Source: Spirosoma pollinicola
Lineage (GTDB): Bacteria; Bacteroidota; Bacteroidia; Cytophagales; Spirosomataceae
Assembly: GCF_002831565.1 (NCBI RefSeq)
Contig: NZ_CP025096.1
Location: forward strand, 6,687,014 to 6,751,013
Direction: 5' to 3'
DNA: 64,000 nt
Part shown: positions 34,297 through 42,809 of the stretch, one piece after another
Layout of the letters: every line of letters begins with the position of its first letter
Numbering within the stretch: position 1 is the stretch's first letter
The notes under the pieces: model-generated
What the model was told of the DNA's origin: nothing
The model's input: the letters and a program-made list of their open reading frames with translations, nothing else
Databases searched by the model: none
Position numbers and translations under genes: made by a program

Positions 34297-34460
34297 CTAA
34301 TTTTTCTGGCCAGTTAGATGAAAGCTATCGATATAATACCTACTGTTGAATTGTTGTGATTATTTCAGCCCATTCTTCCTGTGATAAACATAATCATTTA
34401 CCTTTTAGACATATGTCGGAAAGTTGCCTGTAGAGTCTAGCCACCTTTTTGTTAGGTTAT

Positions 34461-34696
34461 ACCCAACAGTCTCACAAAAACTGTTAGGTTCGCTGCTGAG
34501 ACAAAACCCAGATTCATGGCTGGCCTTTGTCGCTAAAAATCAAGACCTTTCAATAGGTAGCGGGGCGAGCTAATCATAAAACTAGGTATAGACCTATCGA
34601 TGCGATACAGACCCCGCTACCCTTTGAGTGCAGAATAGGGAACTCATAGGAATTGAGGCACCAGGCCTACTATCACAGTTTCGTTCGCCATTCTGC
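34461..34696 (+). ncRNA. predicted IS110 bridge RNA
   Basis: Three stem-loops are arrayed upstream of the transposase. The 5' stem-loop is 34461-34470 with 34480-34489 (one mismatch). The first large loop is closed by the perfect 10-bp stem GGTAGCGGGG/CCCCGCTACC (34556-34565 with 34612-34621) and capped by TAGGT/ACCTA. The second is closed by GCAGAAT/ATTCTGC (34630-34636 with 34690-34696) and capped by AGGC/GCCT. This is the known bridge-RNA layout with target-binding and donor-binding loops. In the second loop the left strand contains TCATAGGAAT, identical to the right end of the element, and the right strand contains TTTCGTTCGC, complementary to its left end, exactly as donor guides should be. 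RNA ends are not determined. Confidence 0.75.
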
Positions 34697-34730
34697 TTAC
34701 TAATAGTCTGTAACGTAAATCCGCTAAACC

Positions 34731-35735
34731 ATGACTACTTACAACTACTTCATTGGTATTGATATTGGCAAGAAAACGAATGCAGTTTGTGTCTTCGATG
34801 CACTGGAAAACCGGAAACTTGAACTGTCTATACCCAACACCAAAGCGGGGATGGAAGCCTTGCTCAAACAACTCAATAAGCTACCCGACTTCGAACTGGA
34901 AACAACGCTGTTCTGTATGGAGCACACGGGGATCTATTGCCAGCCAATGATCAACTTCTTTTATCCTATCGGCGCTAATTTATGGCTGCAATCAGCAGTC
35001 CATATTAAACACTCATTGGGTTTAACGCGGGGTAAAACCGATAAGGCTGATGCCCGTTTGATTGCTAAATACTGTATCCGCCATCAGCGTGATCAGAGGC
35101 TCTTTAAGTTGACTGACAAAGTGTTAGCTACTGTTCGCCAGCTTGCCCAGCAACGGGAACGGTTGATGGAGATGGCTAAGGCCTTCACGGATTTAAGTCA
35201 GGATTACCAAGCAATGGGCCTTTTAGCGGAACTGAAGCTCCATCAGCAGACTAGTGAGGTAGCCTTAGTTGCCTTACAGAAACAGATCAAGCTGGTAGAG
35301 GCACAAATTGAAGGTCACATAAAGGCCTCCCCTGAGTTGAAATCGAACATGGATTTACTCATGAGCATACCGGGAGTGGGTCGACAAACAGCCTTGTTTA
35401 TGCTCATCTTCACCAGCAATTTCACCCGGTTTACGGACGCAAAAAAGCTAGCCAGTTATGCTGGTGTGGCGCCTTTCGCTTATGAGTCAGGTTCATCAGT
35501 AAGAGGCCGAACTAAGGTCAGTCGGATGGCAAATACCAAATTGAAACATCTGTTGCATATGGCGGCCTTAGCCGCTGTCAAGGCAAAAGGTGAATTGAGG
35601 GATTATTTTGAGCGGAAAGTAGCGGCTGGAAAGCGAAAGATGAGCGTTTACAATGCTATTCGCAACAAATTGGTGCATCGAATGGTATCGGTCATGGAGC
35701 GGAGAACGGCTTACATGGCGATTTATGAGAAATAG
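34731..35735 (+). CDS. IS110-family transposase (DEDD recombinase)
   Basis: A 334-residue transposase. The N-terminal RuvC-like DEDD domain starts with NYFIGIDIGKKTNAVCVF and includes LFCMEHTGIYCQPM and RGKTDKADARLIAKYC with the acidic residues. A coiled region (ATVRQLAQQRERLMEMAKAFTDL) follows. The C-terminal Transposase_20 domain has MSIPGVGRQTALFMLI and KKLASYAGVAPFAYESGSSVRGR, with the catalytic serine expected in the GSSVRG segment. It looks intact. The long upstream untranslated region encodes the predicted bridge RNA that would program its targets. Confidence 0.95.
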   Translation: MTTYNYFIGIDIGKKTNAVCVFDALENRKLELSIPNTKAGMEALLKQLNKLPDFELETTLFCMEHTGIYCQPMINFFYPIGANLWLQSAVHIKHSLGLTRGKTDKADARLIAKYCIRHQRDQRLFKLTDKVLATVRQLAQQRERLMEMAKAFTDLSQDYQAMGLLAELKLHQQTSEVALVALQKQIKLVEAQIEGHIKASPELKSNMDLLMSIPGVGRQTALFMLIFTSNFTRFTDAKKLASYAGVAPFAYESGSSVRGRTKVSRMANTKLKHLLHMAALAAVKAKGELRDYFERKVAAGKRKMSVYNAIRNKLVHRMVSVMERRTAYMAIYEK

Positions 35736-35778
35736 AATAATTTTTAGTTGACAGGGCTTGTTTTGTTCATAGGAATCG

Positions 35779-36337
35779 CTCTAAATGCGAGACGGTGTAT
35801 TGGCCCTTATACAAACGTCCGTCAACTGGTGAATAGAGTGGCTAACTTCGAGCGAATAGTCAATCTAAATCTGTCCCAAAAATAGTACTTTACCGCTAGA
35901 GTAGAAATAAGCTTATCCTCTCCTGCCCTTTTCAAGATTTGTATTTTTCCTAGTAGGCGTTCAGGAAAGGCGACCTTTTCGTGAACGATTTCAAGCTTTC
36001 AGAACCAAGGTCAGACTGTTTCAGTAAGTCAGGAAAATCGTTCATTTGGCCAAGCGTTTTCGTGAACGATTTTACCAAAGCCCTTATATCGTATTCAACA
36101 TACTGAAATACAGCTATTTATTTAGTACATTTAATATTATTCACAAGCCTTTAATTGGACGAATTCATAGTACAAGCACAGTTATCTTTTGATTACTATG
36201 TAACGTCTGCCAAAAGTTGGCAAGCTAGAGCCGAAGTTATATACCGTCAAATAAATACGAATATGAATAGTTCTCTATTTATTATCATTTAATTAGCTTT
36301 AAGGGATTATCACTCTTATTTACCTACTAACCACACT
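35779..36337. other. AT-rich intergenic region with repeats before the Hxs operon
   Basis: No gene is convincing in this stretch. It contains two copies of TTTTCGTGAACGATTT (35976-35991 and 36057-36072). The second is also the right arm of a hairpin with AAAATCGTTCA at 36034-36044 and its complement ending at 36073. The final 150 bp is AT-rich and presumably holds the hxs promoter, but no clear TAnnTTTG box at good spacing is seen. Confidence 0.5.
36034..36073. repeat. hairpin and direct repeats upstream of the Hxs operon
   Basis: AAAATCGTTCA (36034-36044) pairs perfectly with TGAACGATTTT (36063-36073) around an 18-nt loop. The right arm lies within a 16-bp sequence that is also present at 35976-35991. 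The arrangement may be a regulator operator or a terminator for a former upstream gene. Confidence 0.55.
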
Positions 36338-36631
36338 ATGAAAAACAACTTCTCTACTTTAGCGAAGAAAACTGCCACTATTATTGGTGCAGCCATTGCC
36401 GCGATTGCCGGTACAGATGAGCGAATCACAGATACTCAACAGCAGACATTTGAACCAGCAATAAGCCAAATTGCCACTCAGAGCAAGATAAAGCCAATGG
36501 CTGTTCTTAAATTGAACTTCGGCAACCCAGATGAAAGTCAGTTGATTGCTCAGCACCGATCACACTCATCTCATAGTTCCCATAGCTCTCACCGCTCCCA
36601 CTCATCTCACCGCTCATCGAGCTATAGCTAG
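36338..36631 (+). CDS. short His-Xaa-Ser repeat peptide (Hxs precursor)
   Basis: A 97-residue precursor. The first 70 residues are ordinary (TIIGAAIAAIAGTDERITDT may be part of a leader or membrane-associated segment), and the C-terminus is seven consecutive H-x-S tripeptides (HRS HSS HSS HSS HRS HSS HRS) ending in SSYS. This is the substrate type of the radical SAM-based His-Xaa-Ser system. The gene is first in the operon with hxsD, hxsB and hxsC, 17 bp before hxsD. Unlike the convergent HxsA it has no peptidoglycan-binding domain. The chemistry of the modification is not known. Confidence 0.85.
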   Translation: MKNNFSTLAKKTATIIGAAIAAIAGTDERITDTQQQTFEPAISQIATQSKIKPMAVLKLNFGNPDESQLIAQHRSHSSHSSHSSHRSHSSHRSSSYS

Positions 36632-36648
36632 TTGATCTTAATTGATTT

Positions 36649-37035
36649 ATGAGGAATAATTACACTGAAGGTGACAGTATAACTGTCTTCGCAGATACTG
36701 CTTTGTATTCGAAGGAAGCTGTTTTTAAATGCCTATACTGGTATGGCAACCGATTTCATACATCTGTTTCTCTTCTGGATGAAGCTACTTATCTCATTCG
36801 ATTAAGACTGCTTGCCGGTCAGGAAATGGCCGCAACCGAAATGGAGCTTTACCTACAAAAACTAGAGCGTGATTTGATTGATTTCAATTTGCGTGATATA
36901 GTTACTCGGGAAACTAAAAACGTACGTGACCTTTTGATCGCCAAAGCTTTTTCAAATGGCGAATTTGATGAGGACCCTCCCGGTGAATTATCTGATCCGG
37001 TAGGCTTCGCTGTAAATCAAATGGCTAATGATTAA
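36649..37035 (+). CDS. hxsD: His-Xaa-Ser system protein HxsD
   Basis: A 128-residue soluble protein between the precursor and HxsB, the standard position of HxsD. It has an alpha/beta pattern (SITVFADTALYSKEAVFKCLYWYGNRFHTSVSLLDEATYLIRL) and a C-terminal part rich in acids (FSNGEFDEDPPGELSDPVG). It probably binds the precursor or partners the radical SAM enzymes, by analogy with small accessory proteins of peptide-modification systems; no enzyme motif is visible. Its last 8 bp overlap the start of hxsB (ATGATTAA). Confidence 0.85.
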   Translation: MRNNYTEGDSITVFADTALYSKEAVFKCLYWYGNRFHTSVSLLDEATYLIRLRLLAGQEMAATEMELYLQKLERDLIDFNLRDIVTRETKNVRDLLIAKAFSNGEFDEDPPGELSDPVGFAVNQMAND

Positions 37036-38527
37036 GGAGAGAGAAGCCAAAACCAGCCGAAAGTTTAAAGAAGCGGATGTTTATGACCAACAGTCCGGCG
37101 ACCAATACTTTCTCCTTCCTTTTCGGTTCCATAGGCTCAATGAGGATCAGGAAATCATCGTGAATGAAGTAGGAGATTACTTAATAATACCTACTGGCAC
37201 CTACGAGCAGATTGTTCGAAGACGAATTTCGAAAACTACGCATCATACGTTATACGCTGATCTACTGAGTGGCTTCTTTATTTCTGAGGAGCCAATCTCT
37301 CCATTAATTGATGTACTAGCTACTCGGTACCGGACAAAGAAGTCCTTCTTAGATCAGTTTACCGCACTGCATATTTTTGTCATTTCACTCCGCTGTGAAC
37401 ACACCTGCCATTATTGTCAGGTTTCTAGGGTCACTCAGGACAAGGAGAAATACGATATGGCCTATCGCTATATAGACCGAGGTATTGATATGATGATGCA
37501 GTCGCCTAATCCCCATGTAACGATGGAGTTCCAGGGGGGCGAGGCTTTATTGGCATTTGACAATATTGTGTATGCTGTCGAACGGACAAAAGTACTGGCC
37601 CTAGAGCATGGGAAGCAAGTCACGTATGTGATCTGTACGAATTTGGCCGTAGTTACCCGGGAGATGCTGGAATACTGTCTGGCTAATGAGATCCTGATTT
37701 CTACCTCACTCGATGGTCCATCTACTTTGCATAATCAGAATCGAAAAAGACCAGGCCGAAACAGCTATGAGTTAACGATTCAGGGTATTGAATTGGCCCG
37801 ATCTATCCTGGGAAAGGATCGCGTATCCGCTTTGATGACAACAACCAACCTGTCGCTCGGCTATCCGGAAGAAATCGTTGATGAGTATTTTAACCAAGGA
37901 TTCAGGAGTATCTTTTTAAGACCAATTTCACCCTATGGGTTTGCGGTTCGTAACGAACGAAAAAACAGTTATGAAACCGATCAGTTTCTCCATTTCTACA
38001 AAAAGGCGTTAGATCGAATCATTGAGTACAATGTACAAGGTCACTTTTTCTCTGAGGACTATGCGACCATTATTCTAAGAAAGGTATTAACGCCATTTCC
38101 CGTTGGCTATGTGGATCTGAGCTCCCCTGCCGGTGCCATTACCAATGCGATCGTATTCAATTATGATGGGGCTGTATATGCCAGTGATGAAAGCCGGATG
38201 CTGGCCGAAATGAATGACTTCACCTTTCGGCTAGGTCATTTGGATACGCATTCCTACGAGGAGATATTTTACGGTAAGAAAACAGAGCAATTGGCTCAAG
38301 TATGGTCCAATGAGAACTTACCGGGGTGCTCGGAGTGTGCGTTTCAAAGTTACTGTGGGGCTGATCCGATTCATAACCATGCTACTCAGGGTGATGTATG
38401 GGGTTATCGGCCAACCAGTACCTTCTGCCAGAAAAATATGGAAATTATACGGTATCTAATCGAACTAATGGAGAAAGAGCCAACGGTTAAGTCTATTTTC
38501 GAAAGCTGGATAAGGCCCCGCCACTAA
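37028..38527 (+). CDS. hxsB: His-Xaa-Ser system radical SAM maturase HxsB
   Basis: A 499-residue radical SAM enzyme. The 4Fe-4S motif is LRCEHTCHYCQVSR (Cys123, Cys127, Cys130; C-x3-C-x2-C). The glycine-rich SAM-binding segment is MEFQGGEALLAFD, and a SPASM-like auxiliary cluster region near the C-terminus has GCSECAFQSYCGADPI and a later cysteine in STFCQKN. An N-terminal domain of about 110 residues precedes the barrel (YFLLPFRFHRL), usual for HxsB. Expected role is radical chemistry on the His-Xaa-Ser repeats. The gene overlaps hxsD by 8 bp and is 6 bp from hxsC. Confidence 0.93.
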   Translation: MIKEREAKTSRKFKEADVYDQQSGDQYFLLPFRFHRLNEDQEIIVNEVGDYLIIPTGTYEQIVRRRISKTTHHTLYADLLSGFFISEEPISPLIDVLATRYRTKKSFLDQFTALHIFVISLRCEHTCHYCQVSRVTQDKEKYDMAYRYIDRGIDMMMQSPNPHVTMEFQGGEALLAFDNIVYAVERTKVLALEHGKQVTYVICTNLAVVTREMLEYCLANEILISTSLDGPSTLHNQNRKRPGRNSYELTIQGIELARSILGKDRVSALMTTTNLSLGYPEEIVDEYFNQGFRSIFLRPISPYGFAVRNERKNSYETDQFLHFYKKALDRIIEYNVQGHFFSEDYATIILRKVLTPFPVGYVDLSSPAGAITNAIVFNYDGAVYASDESRMLAEMNDFTFRLGHLDTHSYEEIFYGKKTEQLAQVWSNENLPGCSECAFQSYCGADPIHNHATQGDVWGYRPTSTFCQKNMEIIRYLIELMEKEPTVKSIFESWIRPRH

Positions 38528-38533
38528 ATAGCT

Positions 38534-39667
38534 ATGCTACTACGAACCAGAGGAATACCCCTAAACTTTGAAGCAGATTTAGTGGGTCGGGTGACCCGGA
38601 ACCCAGATAAACTGGATGAGTTATCGTTCCTATTAGTTGATCAGGAACCAGTACGAACAGTACCCGGGCCATACCTGGGCATGCTGACTAAACAGGCATC
38701 TGTCGATGATAGCTATACCCAGTCAGTTATCTACCGAGTGCCTACTCTGGATCACCTGGCGGAAGGAGATATCGTGTCAGTCAGTCAGGATGGAAATATT
38801 AACACACTGTACCGCGTTAATTCGCCCCACAATACGCTACTGGCCACTGAACGCTGCAATAGTAATTGCTTGATGTGTTCACAGCCACCTAAAGACAAAG
38901 ATGACATTAATCGGCTTTTTGACGTACACCAAAAGTTAATTCCGTTAATTCCGAAAGACTGTGATGAACTGGGTATTTCGGGTGGAGAGCCTACGCTTAT
39001 GGGGAACCACTTCTTTACGCTTCTCGAACAACTTCAAGAGCATCTGCCTCAAACGGAGATTCACATTTTAACGAATGGCCGAACGTTTGCCTGGAATCAC
39101 GTCGCTGAGCGTCTGGCTCGGATGAACTATTCCCGGGTCATGCTAGGTATCCCAGTTTATTCGGATTACTATCAGGAGCATGACCATATCGTTCAGGCTC
39201 CTAATGCGTTCAATCAAACCATTCTAGGCTTACATAATCTAGCGCGGTACAATCAGCGAATTGAGATTAGGGTTGTCCTACATAAATTATCGATTCCTCG
39301 TTTGGTCAAGTTGGCCAAATATATTTATAAAAATCTGCCTTTTGCCGAACACGTCACCTTTATGGGATTGGAGTACGTTGGTTATACGCCCCATAACATT
39401 GATAAATTATGGATCGACCCATATGACTATATGGATGAATTGGGTGAAGCCGTTGAATTTCTGGCGGTACGTGGTATGAATGTTTCCATTTATAATACAC
39501 AGTTATGTATCATGCCAGAACCTCTTTGGAAATACGCTCGCAAATCAATTTCTGACTGGAAGAATAGCTTTTTGCCAGAGTGTACACGCTGTGCCCGCCT
39601 TGAGGAGTGTGGGGGTTTATTTACCTGGAATCTAAAGAAACCCAGCCAGCACATTCAACCATTTTAA
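38534..39667 (+). CDS. hxsC: His-Xaa-Ser system radical SAM maturase HxsC
   Basis: A 377-residue radical SAM protein. The cluster motif is TERCNSNCLMCSQPPKDKDD (Cys108, Cys112, Cys115), with the SAM glycine motif ELGISGGEPTLMG shortly after. Further cysteines near the C-terminus (CTRCARLEECGG) may bind an auxiliary cluster. Length and order match HxsC, the second radical SAM enzyme of the system. It follows hxsB by 6 bp, so all four plus-strand genes form one operon. The transcript is convergent with hxsA. Confidence 0.93.
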   Translation: MLLRTRGIPLNFEADLVGRVTRNPDKLDELSFLLVDQEPVRTVPGPYLGMLTKQASVDDSYTQSVIYRVPTLDHLAEGDIVSVSQDGNINTLYRVNSPHNTLLATERCNSNCLMCSQPPKDKDDINRLFDVHQKLIPLIPKDCDELGISGGEPTLMGNHFFTLLEQLQEHLPQTEIHILTNGRTFAWNHVAERLARMNYSRVMLGIPVYSDYYQEHDHIVQAPNAFNQTILGLHNLARYNQRIEIRVVLHKLSIPRLVKLAKYIYKNLPFAEHVTFMGLEYVGYTPHNIDKLWIDPYDYMDELGEAVEFLAVRGMNVSIYNTQLCIMPEPLWKYARKSISDWKNSFLPECTRCARLEECGGLFTWNLKKPSQHIQPF

Positions 39668-39780
39668 ATTATACTCATTCGTCTGGTTAAAAAAGGGGTT
39701 TCTATCTCGTTTATTCAAAATCTACTTTGACAAAGTTCAGCTACTACCCCCTTTTCGTTGATACGCAGTGGCATTCATGC

Positions 39781-40758
39781 TTATATCAACAAGCGAATAA
39801 CAGCCTCCGTAACCTTTCCGGTCACGTCCAAACCATTCGCCTGTTGTAAAGCTTTGACTGCCTTTTCGGTGGCTTCATCAAATCGATCAGTAACGGTTTG
39901 AGTTGAATCAGCTTTTAGATAACCTTTTTGAATTAGCTTCGTTTTCAGTTCGACAACATCGGCTCCAGATAAGCCCCACTGCAAGATTCTGGTACCTAAT
40001 AGCGAAGTTGGGAGAGGTGGCGCGGTCTCATCGTCTAAATAAGGCACCACTTTTTGATCGACAATATAATCCAGTGGTAGTTGATTGGCCTGCTGTAATT
40101 TTCCAACAGCCGTACGAGTTTCTTCGTCGAAAACATCTGTCATCGACACATTACTCGCTCTAACGTAGTATCCCTTTTTAATTAATCGGTTTTTGAGCTC
40201 ATAAACGTCCTTACCTTTCAGCCCCAGATAAAGCATCCGACTACCCAATTGGCCGCTCGACGTCACTACTTTTGTCCAAGGGCTGGTATTAGCCGGTTGG
40301 ACTACCACTGGAGGAGAAGTAGCCAGTTTCTGATTCGAAACTGGTGACGCCGTTGAGAAATAACTAGTCTTTACTGGCGAACCTGAGCTAGTTGAAGGCA
40401 TGGTTGGTGCGCGGTAACTCCCTGATGAACTTGACTGACTAGTCCCACTGGGTGAACTTGATAAGTAAGAGCTACCGCTGCTGTATCCTGAGTAATGGGA
40501 TGAATGGGAGCGATGGGATGAATGTGAGCGGTGAGATGTGTGATAATTGCCCTCAAATGAACCCGAGTTCGGGTCTATTGCTCTTAGAATAAAACTGGGT
40601 TTTTTTAAGGAACTTTTTAGTTTCTTAAAATCAAGCTTTTCTTTCTGAGGAGAGACTTCATGCAATATGGACTCTGTATTTGCCGTAGCCTGTTGTTGGA
40701 TACCGGCCAGGGCTCCTAAAGCAATACTTTGCAGAAGCAGGGGTAGCTGTTTACTCAT
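39781..40758 (-). CDS. hxsA: His-Xaa-Ser repeat protein HxsA with two peptidoglycan-binding domains
   Basis: A 325-residue precursor on the opposite strand. The N-terminus is signal-like (LPLLLQSIALGALAGIQQQATA). The repeat is HTS HRS HSS HRS HSS HYS (residues 73-90 or so), followed by a Ser/Gly/Tyr-rich linker. Two peptidoglycan-binding-type-1 domains follow, each with the L-x-G-x-D-V-x-ELK pattern (LGLKGKDVYELKNRLIKKGYY and WGLSGADVVELKTKLIQKGYL). The modified repeat would thus be presented on the cell wall. This is the canonical HxsA layout. It is convergent with hxsC. Confidence 0.93.
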   Translation of the reverse strand: MSKQLPLLLQSIALGALAGIQQQATANTESILHEVSPQKEKLDFKKLKSSLKKPSFILRAIDPNSGSFEGNYHTSHRSHSSHRSHSSHYSGYSSGSSYLSSSPSGTSQSSSSGSYRAPTMPSTSSGSPVKTSYFSTASPVSNQKLATSPPVVVQPANTSPWTKVVTSSGQLGSRMLYLGLKGKDVYELKNRLIKKGYYVRASNVSMTDVFDEETRTAVGKLQQANQLPLDYIVDQKVVPYLDDETAPPLPTSLLGTRILQWGLSGADVVELKTKLIQKGYLKADSTQTVTDRFDEATEKAVKALQQANGLDVTGKVTEAVIRLLI

Positions 40759-40989
40759 TGATGGATAGAATGATAATCGGTTGGCCTAAAATTAGTCAGA
40801 AATTTATTTAAACGTTATCCATATGCCTTCAGATTTGCCCATTGACAATATTCTAAGATAGAAGTTCAACTAAGGGTATAATTAAAAAATGGACTGAATT
40901 CGTGGCGGCTCACTTTGTCAATATTAAAGCCAGTCTTGTCGGTGAATATGCAGCTAAGAGAGGCTGTTAAACGTACTTTTTATTAGGTA

Positions 40990-41484
40990 TTAATCTTTTA
41001 TTTTTCCTTTCCGCTTCCCTCGCTTATTGAGCCTAAAACGAACGTCAAGCTCCTTGTCAATGAGTTCCTCTAACTCTTTACGACCAAGCGGAACCGTCAG
41101 ATAAGCGATGGATAGATGATTGCTGATGTGCGTATTAAGCAAGGTTTCAATGTCGAGTGGAAACTTCAAGCTTGCGGTTGCTTTATGAAAGCCATCTCGA
41201 ACATTAAAAAGCCGCTCGCCTAGTGTCCTTCGTACACAGTGATTGCGGCTATCGAGCAAATCGCCCATACGACCGCGCAAGTTGCCCGTTTCGCCCACGT
41301 AAATCAGATTATCCCCTTCTTTAATGACATATACTCCAGCTTCGTTTGGAGCTTGTTTTGCCCATTGACGGGTCAGTGTGATTTGTTGCCAGTTACCCTC
41401 CTGTAATAACTTATTTCTTTGGGCTTCGAGATATTTGCCAATAATAGGCGACAGGGCTTCATCCACTCCAGTTGACTCTACCAT
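40990..41484 (-). CDS. GIY-YIG domain protein
   Basis: A 164-residue protein with a GIY-YIG nuclease-like fold: AGVYVIKEGDNLIYVGETGNLRGRMGDLL contains the GVY and YVG signatures and the arginine of the active site. A C-terminal basic tail is present (NKRGKRKGKIKD). Some members cut DNA (homing or repair nucleases). It has no clear partner; it lies at the edge of the defence region, so a role in DNA restriction is possible but unproven. Confidence 0.8.
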   Translation of the reverse strand: MVESTGVDEALSPIIGKYLEAQRNKLLQEGNWQQITLTRQWAKQAPNEAGVYVIKEGDNLIYVGETGNLRGRMGDLLDSRNHCVRRTLGERLFNVRDGFHKATASLKFPLDIETLLNTHISNHLSIAYLTVPLGRKELEELIDKELDVRFRLNKRGKRKGKIKD

Positions 41485-41587
41485 TTCCTAGGGTATTTAC
41501 CTGGCTACGGGTTAACTTCATTAAGCTTGCAAGAGTCAGTACTAATAATTAATTAGTTATAGCCAGTTAATGAGCTTATAAAGCTCA

Positions 41588-42730
41588 TTAACTTTCTAAG
41601 TCTAATACCTTTAAATTGACAATAGTCTTCTGGTATTCCTGAAAAGCCAGACCAAATTCTTGACAAGCTTCATGGTGGCTAAACTGGTAACCCTCGTGTA
41701 GACCGTTTTTGGTAAGCAACTCGATTTCTCCATACTGAGCAATAGGAATTTGATAATTTCCTTTAAATCGTTTATCCCGACTCCCGTTTTTGTTTGATTT
41801 GTACCAAGCCTGCCCAACTACCTTACTGTCACCGGGGACATTTCCTGTCTCGATAAACCGAGACGTTGAAAAACGAAAGGTTAGCTCATCGTAACCAATG
41901 ACAGCAAAATGCGTACGACTGCTGTAGGCAATTAAGAAGTTCGGGTATAAATAGAGATCGGCTCCATTGGCGTTATGAAAATAAAATGGTTCCTGATCCG
42001 CTTTAATATCAGGCAGACTTTTGAAGCCAATACGCACTTCCCTTCTTTTAAGGCTGGTTGAGGCTGCCGAACGCGTTTTAACCCGATCTTCCCGATAGGC
42101 CCCGGTTACATCCCATATTTTCTTAGACTTAATCAGGTTATTATAGCCATTGACCATCCGCTCAAACTTAGGCTTGATCGTACTGTCAAAGTCAATTTCC
42201 AAGCGTACGAATGAGTTTACCAACTGGTCACGTAAAGCATCCAGGGTTTGCTTCTGGGCTAGAATATCCTCTTGAATAGCTGCCGGTATGTTCTTTTTGA
42301 AAAGACCGACCAAAAATAAATAGCTAGAATATAGCTTGAGTTTCGAGACAAACATAGTCCCCTTGAGTTGACGCAGATTTAAGGCTAGTTCTTTCCGTTG
42401 CTGGTGAGTATCGAGGATCAAATCCTTTACACCCTGCATATTCTGACTAGTAATGTGCTGGACTTCCAGACTAAGGATATTATCGGCTGGCTCTATTAAA
42501 TATACTCCAGGCAGTTCCTCTGGCGTAGCAGGAAATGAAGACGGGTTGCGACTAATAGTTTCCCGGTACGAAAGTCCGGTTCCGGGAATACTACCGTAAA
42601 TTAAAGTGCCTTGGTTAGAGATTTTAATGCCCGCTCCTCTTATACCAATTGAAGTACTAACGCCCCGAGTACTAAAGTTAAGACGAACGCCGGGGATAAT
42701 CTTTATACTCTTTCTAAATCGCCAACCCAT
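41588..42730 (-). CDS. DUF4236 domain protein
   Basis: A 380-residue protein with an N-terminal DUF4236 domain (PF14020): MGWRFRKSIKIIPGVRLNFS, GVSTSIGIRGAGIKIS, GSIPGTGLSYRE. The DUF4236 unit is usually about 50 residues, so this protein carries a 320-residue unknown extension with a helical middle and a C-terminal alpha/beta part. Function is unknown. It lies between GIY-YIG and YidD genes on the same strand. Confidence 0.8.
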   Translation of the reverse strand: MGWRFRKSIKIIPGVRLNFSTRGVSTSIGIRGAGIKISNQGTLIYGSIPGTGLSYRETISRNPSSFPATPEELPGVYLIEPADNILSLEVQHITSQNMQGVKDLILDTHQQRKELALNLRQLKGTMFVSKLKLYSSYLFLVGLFKKNIPAAIQEDILAQKQTLDALRDQLVNSFVRLEIDFDSTIKPKFERMVNGYNNLIKSKKIWDVTGAYREDRVKTRSAASTSLKRREVRIGFKSLPDIKADQEPFYFHNANGADLYLYPNFLIAYSSRTHFAVIGYDELTFRFSTSRFIETGNVPGDSKVVGQAWYKSNKNGSRDKRFKGNYQIPIAQYGEIELLTKNGLHEGYQFSHHEACQEFGLAFQEYQKTIVNLKVLDLES

Positions 42731-42809
42731 GAAAAATTAAGTTCAGTAAATGGTGTAAGATATTAAAAAAGTATTTTTTTGGTCTTATAACCTTGTTATT
42801 AAGAATTTC

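Larger units (their letters stand above)
34167..35778 (+). mobile_element. IS110-family insertion sequence, about 1.6 kb
   Basis: The element contains a DEDD transposase gene preceded by about 560 bp of non-coding left end with a structured RNA. Its boundaries are inferred from the RNA: one loop segment matches 35767-35776 (TCATAGGAAT) and another is the complement of 34166-34175 (GCGAACGAAA). A CG dinucleotide occurs next to both matches (34167-34168 and 35777-35778) and may be the recombination core. IS110 elements have no classical terminal inverted repeats, and none are needed here. Boundaries could be off by several bases. Confidence 0.75.

Noticed and set aside
34180-35805. A 12-bp direct repeat GGTGTATTGGCC at 34180-34191 and 35794-35805 as a target-site duplication of the IS110 element
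   Set aside because: IS110 elements do not make such duplications, one copy lies inside the element as defined by the guide matches, and a 12-bp match can occur by chance in a window this long.
36540-36625. Short repeating DNA units (CTCATCTCA, CTCACCGCTC) that look like a small repeat array
   Set aside because: They are codon repeats of the His-Xaa-Ser coding region in frame with a clear gene; there are no spacers of even length, so this is not a CRISPR array.
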